From the NCBI GenBank assembly GCA_016508695.1, contig VNKQ01000003.1, positions 124,001-188,000 on the forward strand: 64,000 bases of DNA, read 5' to 3'. Numbering within the stretch: position 1 is the first letter of the stretch; every line of letters begins with the position of its first letter. Shown here one piece after another: positions 32,656 through 42,461 of this stretch. A program made the translations under genes and the position numbers. Below the pieces are notes generated by a model that was given only the letters and a program-made list of their open reading frames with translations, made no database searches and was not told the origin of the DNA. The stretch comes from Hyphodiscus hymeniophilus. Lineage: Eukaryota > Ascomycota > Leotiomycetes > Helotiales > Hyphodiscaceae.

Positions 32656-34123
32656 TCAGTAAAGCTGGGAGGCTGACGTCGAGTGAAGATTATGGAAGGG
32701 AGAGATGGGCGAGTTGGGGCCGTTGCTGAACAGTGGCCCGTCGTCAACGTAGACCCCCTGGACATCTTCCAGACACATGTCTTCGTAAGGCACTTCGAAG
32801 GATTCGCTCTTCGGCGAGAAGAAGGGCGTGGCGGAGGATAGATCTTCTGGGCACGGCGTCATGGGAGAGAAATCTCGAGGCACCCTAGACCGGCTTTGCT
32901 GTTGATAAGGTTGCCGTCCTGTATCCAGTCTTTGCATTAAGCCAATGGCTTCTGAGCGGTCGTCTCTGACTCTCTGACGAGATGACTTGGTCTTGCTAGC
33001 GCTGATACCCCCCCTTCGACCGGAGCTTTGTCGTGAAGGAGCAGGATTTTCGGACTTGGTGAATCTCAGATTTCCGGTTCTCTTGCGATATCGAGTTGTG
33101 GATTGAACGCCATCTTTCACTGCAAAGTCTTCCAAGACCCACTCCGTAGATTTCTTAGTTTCATCACCGGATAGCTTCCTCTCCGTCTTTTTGAACGCCT
33201 ACAACATGTGAGCATGGTCCGAAGTGAAAATACGCCATTCTTACAGCATTCATTGATAGGTTGTGACGGATGCTGTTCATCCATCCTTTCGTATCAGAGC
33301 TTCCTTTTGCAGTATTGTTCCGAAACCACTGGTAAATCTCCTGCAATACCATGGAATGTTTTGGTGCACTCATAAGCGCCCGATAGATGAGTTTGGCGTA
33401 CGGTTCCTCAGCACCATGATCTTCGTTATCCGCAACAGTCATCTCCCGGGAACTGTTCACACTGTCATTTGAAGACTCCCTCGAAGGCATCAGAAAGTTG
33501 GGAGGCGTATCGAAACACATGACAGTTGGGTCGACAGCATCCTGCTCAATCTTCGGACTGCGACTAATGCTAAGTCGCGCAAAGTCGTGGGAGCTTTCTT
33601 GAGCGTCATCATAGTCAATATCTGAGACAAGACGTGATGCGCTTCTTGGATTGTCCTTGTTGGGATCGATCATGTATGTCGAAGCTTGGTAGGTCTTCGG
33701 CACCATACTATCGTCGTAAGTAGTCCTGTGGTCGTATTGCGAAGGCCATGTACGAGGAATTTCGGCATAGTTCTGACTTCGATGAATATTTCCATCGCTC
33801 TCGTGGCGTGAGGGAGTTGGCGAGTAATCATAATAGCCGTTAGAGTTTTGGTCATCGAATTCGGCCAGCAAGTTGGATGGCCCAGTCCATTGTGCTGGAG
33901 CTTGAGAGACAGGCATGGAGGTAGGCATGCTGTAATTGCTCGAGAATATGTTTGTAGCCCAACTATTCATGAATTGTTGATCTGAAATCGCTCGGGGAAG
34001 ACCATCAAAAGATGACATCGGGTGAGTTCCGTGGGAAGGCAGTGCCGGACTTGCAGTATATTGGAAGTTCGTGGGCAAGCAACTCGTCTGAGGCCGACGG
34101 TGATATTGTCCCGAAGGATCCAT
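32656..34123 (-). CDS. Forkhead-domain transcription factor
   Basis: Two exons (34123-33245, 33198-32656) give 473 residues. The intron lies inside the forkhead domain; splicing joins SIRHNLSMNA to AFKKTERK. The domain (about residues 235-320) shows EPYAKLIYRALMSAP, LQEIYQWFRNN and GWMNSIRHNLSMN, that is helices 1 to 3, with the recognition helix N-S-I-R-H-N-L-S intact. The N-terminal 230 residues are disordered, rich in S, P, Y and N. The C-terminal part is basic and Ser-rich (RQSSGRRGG, PRDFSPMTPCPEDL, with possible CDK sites). A nuclear regulator is expected; fungal forkheads act in the cell cycle, septation or development, but which group this belongs to is not decidable here. No FHA domain is seen. 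Confidence 0.93.
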
Positions 34124-35244
34124 CTTGACTACCTTGGGAACAGACTTTGTAACAACACCACGGATGATGTGACTATGAGATGATGATGATGTGGATCTTC
34201 TAATTGAATTGCTGTCTTGTACGACAGATATGTCATCCGGCTCGGAGATTTTTGTATCATCAAAGGAATGAGCTTGTAGATATTCAAGATAAATCCAGAG
34301 CCACGCTCATAACAAGAGCAGGCCTTTGCCCGAAGCATGCAGGATGGCGATGACAACGACGGGATACAAGCACCCCCTGACGTGTAATGCAATGTTCGTT
34401 TGCGTAGGACCAGGATACAGAAGACGTTATTGGGGATCCTTGGCCACAAAATTAAAGACTCAGATAGCAAAACTTACTTTTTGCCATCAGGAGGTTTGCA
34501 TGGGTAGCTGGACAGGGACACTAGAAGCCACTGTGCTTGCGCGTATCCATCATTATACACAACAGCACGAAACGGTAAAGTGCATGAAGCACGGGAGCAA
34601 GCTTGTTAGCCAATTAGAATGAATACCTGCGTTGTACCGTAACACTGCCAGCCTCGACTAGGCTTAACGCAGCATGCTTTCAGAACAATGGGTGGCTCAA
34701 TTGAGAGTGCCGTGGGGCAATACTTCTAGAATGGCGCTAGAAAAGTACGACCTTACTCTGTAAAGTCTCTGTTCCGCAGAAGAAGAGGGCGAGAGGGAAA
34801 TTATTCCCCGAGTTAGCCTCAAATTATGTGGAATTTGAGAAGAGTGGAAGTTTTGGTGGGTGTTGACAAGTAACAAAACAATTGAGCAGCGGGTAGCCTG
34901 CTCCTTTGGAGGCGCCCAACAAAACAACCTAGAGGCATGGTCCGCTGTATGAGTGGCCTTAAATGCAGCCATTGTGTGGCCCACGGCATAGGAGAGCAGA
35001 AAATCTTAGAGGTGGCCTTGTCTTTCTTGGAAATCCATGCATGACCGTTGCAGTCAGCAACTGTCTGGATGATAAAAATGGAAAGATGATACACAAGATC
35101 TTGCTTGCTCGAGTGCAAGACCCACGTGGTAGTTCTGGGATGTTTTTGTGTGAGCAATTGCCGTGCTATCTAGGTCTCTAATGGTTACCTTGAATTTCAT
35201 CTCAAGAGTTTTGGCCCTAAGAACGCAGCTTCGCCTGTGTCTGA
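34124..35244. other. Intergenic region upstream of forkhead gene
   Basis: 1.1 kb between the forkhead start and the Cactin 3' end. Only short, mutually overlapping frames are present and no gene is supported. Confidence 0.6.
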
Positions 35245-37072
35245 CTATTTCCGATAGTAAATCTATATGGCAAGTTAGCGATCGTCAATGAAACCAGAAT
35301 GACGGATGCTCACCTTCTTGTACTGGAAGTGCAGTTGCAAAATACCCTGTGTGGCAGAATTAGTTTCTAGGAGCAAGGTTACAGCAAGTATTTATGGTAG
35401 GGTCGTCAATTGACTGAAGTGGTTAAGCGCATACCTTGTCGAAACTGCTTCTGAACCCGCGATCTCTCTTCGCACTGTAATCCCATTCTTTGTCCACGAT
35501 TCTGAAAGCAATGTCTTCGTACGGTGGTCCTGCTATGAAGCGAATCAGGCAAGTATCTTCCTCTCCAGCCGGAGCAAAAGATTCTCCACGCTTCCGGCCG
35601 TGCTCGCGTATGATCCGAAAGGTTGGGGCCTTGGCCTTATCGATCAGATCAGGATAGAAGATGTTGAATTTGTAGCCTTGGACAACCTTTGGTGGGGGGT
35701 TATCATGGTCATAATGGGTTTGATTGTACTTGTTCCATTCATAGCCCATTTGTACACGATTAAAGTATCTAGGCTTTCTCGGTCGGTACTTATCAGCCCA
35801 TTGGGGCTTCGACCCGGTTGCGACGTTTTCTTCGCCAGTGAAGATCTCTTCGTTCTCGTTGATCCCACGAGCAACCTCTCTCTCATATAAAGCTTTGGTG
35901 GCCTGAGAGAAGTCCTCATTGACAAGAGCAGAGAAGCGCTGGGTACCCGGAGGTACACTATTAGTACCAGAGGCCGCGATGGCCTTGGTGGATGAAGTAG
36001 ATGCTCCTTTCTCGGTCGCAGGTAGACGCAGCGGGACATAGCCCAGCTTCAAAACCTTTCGACGCTCGGCAGCAACTTTTTGGAGGAACACGGACTCTTC
36101 TACTACCTCGCTCGATTTATCTTCCGGTCGGAGCTTGAGAAGTGGCTCTGGGTCATACTTCTGAGAGTACGAAAATTTTGGTTGCGTCTGTGCAGGTTGT
36201 GGAATTGAGGCGGCTTGGTGATCAGAGCCTTCCTCCACAACATCAGTGGGTCCCGCCAACATTGCTTGTAACTTGGAACCAACTCCATCTGCATCCTGCT
36301 GCTGCTGCGCTCGTAGAATCTCCAGTCTACTGTCTAGTACTGATTGATAGACCCTCTTCAACTTTGCCTTCGCTTTCCATATAAGAAGGCTACGTAGCAG
36401 CTGCTCCCAGTAATCCACATCGATGGGCTCGTTGGATCGTAACTTCGCCCTGATCTGTTTTTCCAATGCTTCTAACTGCTCATATGTTTTCGGTCCCAAC
36501 AACTTGTCAACATCTGCGGAGACTGAGCTGACGGCTCTTCCTTCCGGCCCAAGAGGTTTCAGCTGTAGACGACGATCGTTGCAAATGATCTGCATAGTCT
36601 TCCAGTACTCCTGGTTCTTCTTGTTCGTCTCCAAAGTAATGTAAGAATTGATGTCGTTCTCCAGTTCTCCTAGTTGCGCATCATTGAGGCCCTCAAATAC
36701 GCCTTCCGGGTCCACCACATCCAGCTGAACTTCCTCTTCGTCGTCCTCGAGGAGATCTCTGTCGGGGTCAATGACTCGGAGGATTACTGCCAGCCAGTCG
36801 ATAGGCTTCGCTCTTCCTTCTCGCACACGAATATCTGCTTTCTTCTTCGCCTGCTTCAGCACAAAGCTATCTTCCTGCGAGACCCATTTTCTTGTCTGCT
36901 CATCCTCGAGGCTCTCGTTGTTTCGTGCGGCTCTAGAATCGGGCGTCTTATTCGAAGGGCGTGAAGGCCGTGAAGGTTTCGAGATCCGGTTGTTGTTATC
37001 ACGTCGGGGAGAAGTAATGTCTCTGCTTGGCGAGTCACGACCAGATATCATTGCTCTCCGGCCTGGATCCAT
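35245..37072 (-). CDS. Splicing factor Cactin
   Basis: Three exons (37072-35435, 35346-35314, 35262-35245) give 562 residues. The last two exons code for only 11 and 5 residues plus the stop, and complete the conserved end (FDKGILQLHFQYKK then IYYRK). The middle region (LGELENDINSYITLE..EYWKTMQIICNDR) matches the Cactin middle domain. The C-terminal ~125 residues are highly conserved: YFNRVQMGYEWNKYNQTHYD, PKVVQGYKFNIFYPDLIDK, CLIRFIAGPPYEDIAFRIV. Cactin is a nuclear, spliceosome-associated protein needed for splicing of a subset of introns and, in fission yeast, for telomeric and heterochromatic silencing. The N-terminal 50 residues are short and Arg/Ser-rich. Confidence 0.95.
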
Positions 37073-37510
37073 GGTTTGTTAAGCTTCGAAGTTGTGGACG
37101 GTGTCGTGGAAGCCTTCGCAATAACACAATGCTTCTAGCTTCAGATTTTGGGCCTTGTATGTAGGGCCTCAAGCGCGCTACTCTAGGCAGGAGCGAATCA
37201 GCGGACAGGGCAGGCACGAGGCTGTATCTCCAACTTTCCTTCACCTCAACTCACACTATCTTACATGCTTCTGACTCTTCAAAACCTGGAGCTTTTATAG
37301 GTCTGCACCGCCTGGACTGTATCTCTTAATATTAAGGAAACAGCAAATGCCCGGAAGTCATATCTCTAACCTACCCAAACGAACTCTGTCACAAGGCTGT
37401 TACGTTGGAATTGCTTATTCAGACCAACGCTTTATCCGGAGATCTTCAAATAGCTATAGGGTCCGCCTATTTATCATTCATTACGGGGATATCGCTGGAA
37501 ACATCACGGA
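37073..37510. promoter_or_regulatory. Divergent promoter between Cactin and DUF7918 gene
   Basis: The 438 bp separate the start codons of two genes transcribed away from each other, so both promoters must lie here. No particular motif was identified. Confidence 0.6.
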
Positions 37511-38783
37511 ATGGCGGTCATAGAGACTCTTCCAGGTATCGAAGTCAGCATCGAATCCCAAGGCAAGCCGCTGCCCGAGTTCGCAGATGACACCGAACTG
37601 GCGCATTGGCACCACAGAGACGCCTATAACGTACTGGCAAATAAATGGGTTTCGAAATATGTGGAATGTGTATCGCATACCGATTTTAGGCTCAAGGTCA
37701 GCATTAAGCCGCCTTTCGAGATGGATTGCGAGAGGCTTTCTTTGAAGATAATTATCGACGGGAAGTCGGTTGCTCATGAACAGATCTCCAAGCGTAAAGG
37801 ACCCATACAAAGCTGTACTGTGTCATCCACGCGTCAACGGGTGAGTTATTCTGAAGTGTTATGTAGAGCTTTCAAGTTCTCAACCATTCAAAAAGGTAAT
37901 TATACGGCTTCTGTTACACGAGATGGACTTGGTTCATGCAACTTCCCCAAACAATCTGTGCTTCAGCCATCGAAATCGTCTAACAAATTTATTCTAGTTG
38001 ATGAAAACGATTCGATAAGAGTCAAGAACGATGCCAAGATTGCGGCCGAATTAGGAGAGATTCATGTCCTCATCTATCGTGCCCGAATCGAGATCGGCAC
38101 CAATGAGAAACCGGCATGGAAGTTGAATGAAATCGAACAGGCCCCAACCGAGATCTCGGAGAAGGCGTTGAAAGGGAAAACCTTATCTCACGGAATCTCG
38201 TATGATTCCCTCTAAAGGAGGTTAAAGCTCTTCTAATCGTTTCCCAGGTTCGGAGACGAGAGACGTGAGCGCGACAGAGGAAACATCAGGTTGGCAAGGT
38301 CAGTACGAATAGACGGCAGCAGGAACCCCATAGGGATTGTGGTATTCAAGTACCGATCTCGAGGTTCGTATCACTCCCGATTCGACCCATACCCACCAGG
38401 CACTGGTTGACAAAAACCCCTCCAGAGGCTCTTCAACAAGAACTCATTATTCCGCGCTCTCCCTCGCCCGTGGTTCATATGGGGCCCCTCCGAACTCAAA
38501 ATGCAAACGGAAATCTACCTAGTCTGGAGGAGCGATTGGCAAAGCTCCAGGTACGCACCATTGCCGCTCTATGCTCGGCCTATCTTCCGGTCATAACGAA
38601 CTAACATGGTTTCAGCGAGAGATGGACAAAATTAAGGCCGAGGTCCAAGACAACGTCAAGAACGAATCTTACTCGAGTGGGAGGAAACGCTCCGCGGAAG
38701 GCGAGATTCTTCCGGCTCGAGAGTATAAAATCCTTCGCGAGGCGAACGGCACGCTCGTCTACGACTTGACGGACGATGATTGA
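37511..38783 (+). CDS. DUF7918 domain protein, fungal conserved hypothetical
   Basis: Four exons (37511-38199, 38248-38363, 38426-38550, 38616-38783) give 365 residues. The introns are 48, 62 and 65 nt, with branch sites TCTAATC and CTAAC in the first and third. Splicing yields the continuous FKYRSREALQQELIIPRSPSP segment that marks this fungal family. The N-terminus MAVIETLPGIEVSIESQGKP is typical: a short beta-strand opening, then an acidic linker and a beta-rich core with DFRLKVSIKPPF and IIIDGKSV. The C-terminus is a coiled coil (SLEERLAKLQREMDKIKAEV) followed by a basic KRSAEGE stretch and an acidic DLTDDD end. The family is often multi-copy in ascomycete genomes. Its function is unknown; I assign none. 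Confidence 0.88.
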
Positions 38784-39552
38784 GCCTGCTGAATCACCCT
38801 TCACACAAGCCTCATTCTTGGTAAGAATGGATTACAAAGTTCTGACGAGCTTTCAGCTGGTGATTGCCACACTTCCCTCCCGACACAAGACGTTTCAAAA
38901 TACCAACAGTATGCTCTTTATGCCTTTCAGGCGGAAAGGTAGAGAATGACTCGCAGAGGATCGCAATTGTTCTATCTTCTGGCGTCACGTTTTTCTTTTC
39001 TTTCAAGATACCAACGGTATGCACCTTGTACATTGCCGTATGGCCGAGTTGTCCCCCATGTTTGAGCATGTTCTTTCATTTGACGATACCAATACCCGAC
39101 CCGTGCGATAGACCTTCAATGATGGCAGTCAGAAATTTACCTACCACTCTAGCCAATTCTTACCGATTCTTCCTGACTCATGAAGCTCAAAGTCAAACTC
39201 GTACTCAACCTCACACTCGCGATGGATCACTCTAATACAAAGCTCAGAACCCAGAACTCAGAATTAATCCTATGTAGATCCATTCATTCATCAACAAGCC
39301 CGACCCCATGAATCCCGAGCTATCTAACCCCAAAACGCCAGCCACATGCACCCATCTCACCTCATCATACATACAATCGTGAACGCTCGCTCGACCAAAG
39401 CGCTCGATGACGGTTCATCTATCAATGCATCCAAAGTACCAAAACACTTCTGTTCGTAATATTCCCGCAGCCCGAGACCAGACCCGACCACGCACGCCAT
39501 GCACCCGCCGCAGCGTCAAGAAGTGAACCAAGCTCCAAGCAGGAGCTCGCGA
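38784..39552. other. Intergenic region with a direct repeat
   Basis: 770 bp between the converging DUF7918 and F-box/LRR genes. It holds a ~30-bp imperfect direct repeat (38893-38922 and 39001-39030) with a third partial copy near 39078-39096. No gene is supported; an 85-codon minus-strand frame there owes its HTVGILK repeat to this duplication. Confidence 0.55.
38893..39030. repeat. Imperfect direct repeat of about 30 bp, two copies 108 bp apart
   Basis: The first copy starts TTTCAAAATACCAACAGTAT and the second TTTCAAGATACCAACGGTAT. Both continue into GC followed by a CTT-rich tail. A shorter third copy sharing GATACCAA lies near 39085. It sits in the space between two convergent genes. Confidence 0.7.
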
Positions 39553-42461
39553 CTACCGCAAGCCGCCGAGCTTCCGCGTCTCGAAGACGAGCTTCTTCCG
39601 TCCATAGACGCGCCTGCTGCGTTCCTCACCCCCTCCATCTAGCCATCGCTGCAGATTTTTGCACTGAGAAACATCGAAGACCTCCAGACGGTGGCAGCCC
39701 TCGACGACGGCTTCGACGCCTACGCCCGTTACACGCACGCAGCCGCGGACGGAGAGCTCCCTGAGCTCGAGCAGATGGAGGCCGATACTGCGGAGCGAAG
39801 AGTCGGAGACGGCGGAGCCGCAGAAGGAGAGTTTGAGGGACTCCAGCGATGGACAGCCCAAGGAGAGGACCTCGGTTGCGGTGTCTGAGAGAGCGCAGCA
39901 GAAGGACTATTATCATTAGCTTTTCCCAAGACCTACAGGCAGATACAAGAACGATACGGGAGAACAACAGAGCAGAGAGAAAGGCTTACCAGGTCCAGTT
40001 CCTTCAACCCCTTGGCAGCATTCGTCAAATACACGATAGCGTTATCAGTCAAGTACGTGCAGTCTGCCAATATCAACCTCTCCAAATTCGCAAACTTGTA
40101 AATACTCCAATGCTGGAACCCCCCATCCGTGATTGTCGTGCATCGAGTGAGATCGATGCTTTGTAACCTCATGTGTGCGTGAACAGCCAGATGAGCCATG
40201 GAGCGATCCGTTACATGTTTGCAGTAGCTCAGAGTCAACCGTTTGAGTCTCGGACAGCCAACTATGGTACCTGGTGGTGGTATTTGGACATTTTGAGCGG
40301 ATTGTGGTCCAGCTTGTTTTGTGCGGGAGGCGATGGAGGGATGCGGCTCTGTTACTACCCAGCCTACGATTCGAGCTAGGAGGTTGTCGGAGACTTTACG
40401 GCAGTTTGAAAGATCGAGTTCTTCAAGGTCTTTGGCATTATTAGCCATTTCCAACACAGCATTTGCAGTGATATCCCAGACAGATTTCATCTTCCAGCAA
40501 TGCACATTGACGCCACATTGGGTAGAGAGGGTGCTGAAGCCTTCGTCTGTTATGTGGAAGCAGTTGCTAATGTCGATGACCGAGGCCCGTTTCCCAACAA
40601 ACGGGCAGATGTAGTCAATCAATGCACGATTAGTGACCTTACGGTTGTATAGTGAGAGATCGAGAAATTTGCAGACGTCTGGCGAGGTGGAGAGGAGTTT
40701 GGACCAGTGGAGCGAGATGCCGCGAAGACGCATCAGCTGATATATGTCTAGAAAGGAAAAGATGGATACTAGGACCCCGTCTGGGAGAAGTCCTTTGTTG
40801 TATTGGCTGTGAGGTCGAGATAAAATCCTTGGTCGCTTGGTGCGAATGTCTGGATCAGGTGGAGTGGTCGCGTGATTTGTTTTCGATGGTGCGGTTGTTA
40901 AGGTTCTCGATCGAGTCTGAGGTCCGGAATTTGACTTGGAATTCGAATTTGAATTCACATTTTCTGATTCGGGAATCGGAGGAGCTAATGACCCTCTTCT
41001 AGACTTGGCCCTGTCTCGCATATTGTCCATGTCGACACTTAGGAAAGGATCGGGATCCAGTGGTTCCAAAACCTCCTTGTCTTCGGCTCGACTGGGCTTG
41101 TGTGGGCTTGCTGGTTTTGAAGGAGTGAATGTAACTTGAGGTAGCGTCGCACGAACCGGTGTTGTGGCTCGATCAGCTATTTCCAGCTTCTTGAAAGAAG
41201 GAGGAGCATCGGCATCGGTCATAGTGACGTCTCCATCTTCAGGTTTTCCAATTCTCATTTTGGCTGTCACTTCAACTTGTCTTCGAATATCCGGTGAACA
41301 ACGCCGCCAGAGTTCCTCGAGAACTTCTCCGCTTATCATTAAACATTCAACCGTTGTAATTGATCGGACTGTTGCTGTTCTCCTGGGTGCCAGCGCTAAA
41401 CTGGCAACCTCTCCAAAATATTGCCCCTGCTTGAGCCTTGGTCGTATGTACGATCCTCGTAACGCGTCGTTGATAGCTTGCCCGTTGGCCGTCTCATGAA
41501 TGACTTCAGCTTCTCCTCTGACAATAAAATAGATCTCATTTCCAGGAGATCCTTGAAGAATAATATCAGTGAATGGCGGATACGTTTTTGGCAGGGCACT
41601 CAATCCGAGAAAATGCAGGATTTCCGGTGGTAGGGTCGAGAAAAGGGGCAACTCTTTCAGCGTTTTTCTGACATTGACGAACCCACTTCCAAGTGCACTC
41701 CCAGCCGCAGAATCTTCGATGCCTTGAGGGCTGGGCGATTTCCGCTTCTTCGTATTTATCACAGTCCCTTTCTCAATGACTCCAGTATCTCCTTTTGAAA
41801 CTTCACCCGGTGCAGCTTCCCTAGCCAGCTTTCCCCCTCTTGATGGGATCGACGTCAGGACCACTTTTGGACCGAATCCACCTTCTTTCCTCTTCTTATT
41901 CAAAATCGTTAGCCTCTCTTGCGCTTCCTCCATGATTGCTCGCTCCATCTCCGGAAAGTTCGGTAGCTCAGCCCTCAGATCTTCCTTCTTCAGAACCACC
42001 AGAAGGCATTTCGTCCTTGCTATTATGGTCGCGGTTCTCGGGACGTCCATGAGGATCCCGATTTCTCCAAAGAAAGCTCCTGGCCGTAGCTCCGCATATG
42101 TGGCTTCGCCATCTCGAGACGTGACCGCAACAGCGCCTCTCACAAGCCAGTACATAGCCTTCGCATCATCGCCCTCTGTCAAAATATGGTCATGAGGTGA
42201 ATGGACCTGCGGTCTCAGGTGCTTGCCGATAGCAGCGAGGAACGAGTCTGGTGCAGACAAGAAGAGTGGGAATGAGCGTATGCGATCCACGAGATCGAGA
42301 GGCATATCTGGGATGGTGGAAGCCGTCAGCGGGGAAGGCCGCACTGGTCGAGTGGGGTTGGTCTCGATGTTGAAAGATCGTATCAAGGACAGAGAATCCG
42401 GAATAGGGGCGCCATTTCCTCGGAAAGGCGAGCTCCCTCCTCTGCTACCCCTTCGCATCAT
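39553..42461 (-). CDS. Two cyclic-nucleotide-binding domains fused to F-box and leucine-rich repeats
   Basis: Two exons (42461-39990, 39906-39553) give 941 residues. Splicing at an internal TAG joins KELDL to SFCCALSDTATEVL, a continuous LRR. Domains in order: CNB-1 (~55-180) with phosphate-binding cassette FFGEIGILMDVPRTATI; CNB-2 (~270-400) with QYFGEVASLALAPRRTATV; a disordered S/N-rich linker; an F-box (~545-590, LPDGVLVSIFSFLDIYQL); and AMN1/Grr1-like LRRs of the form LEELDLSNCRKVSD, LKRLTLSYCKHVTD, LQSIDLTRCTTITD and LERLILADCTYLTD to the C-terminus. The Glu and Arg that contact cyclic nucleotide in PKA regulatory subunits are present in both cassettes. F-box/LRR proteins usually recruit substrates to SCF ubiquitin ligases. 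Control of a ligase by cAMP or cGMP is my inference. Confidence 0.93.

Noticed and set aside
37832..37857. GTGAGT..GTAG segment in the DUF7918 gene looking like an intron
   Set aside because: Only 26 nt, too short for a fungal intron, and the frame reads through without a stop.
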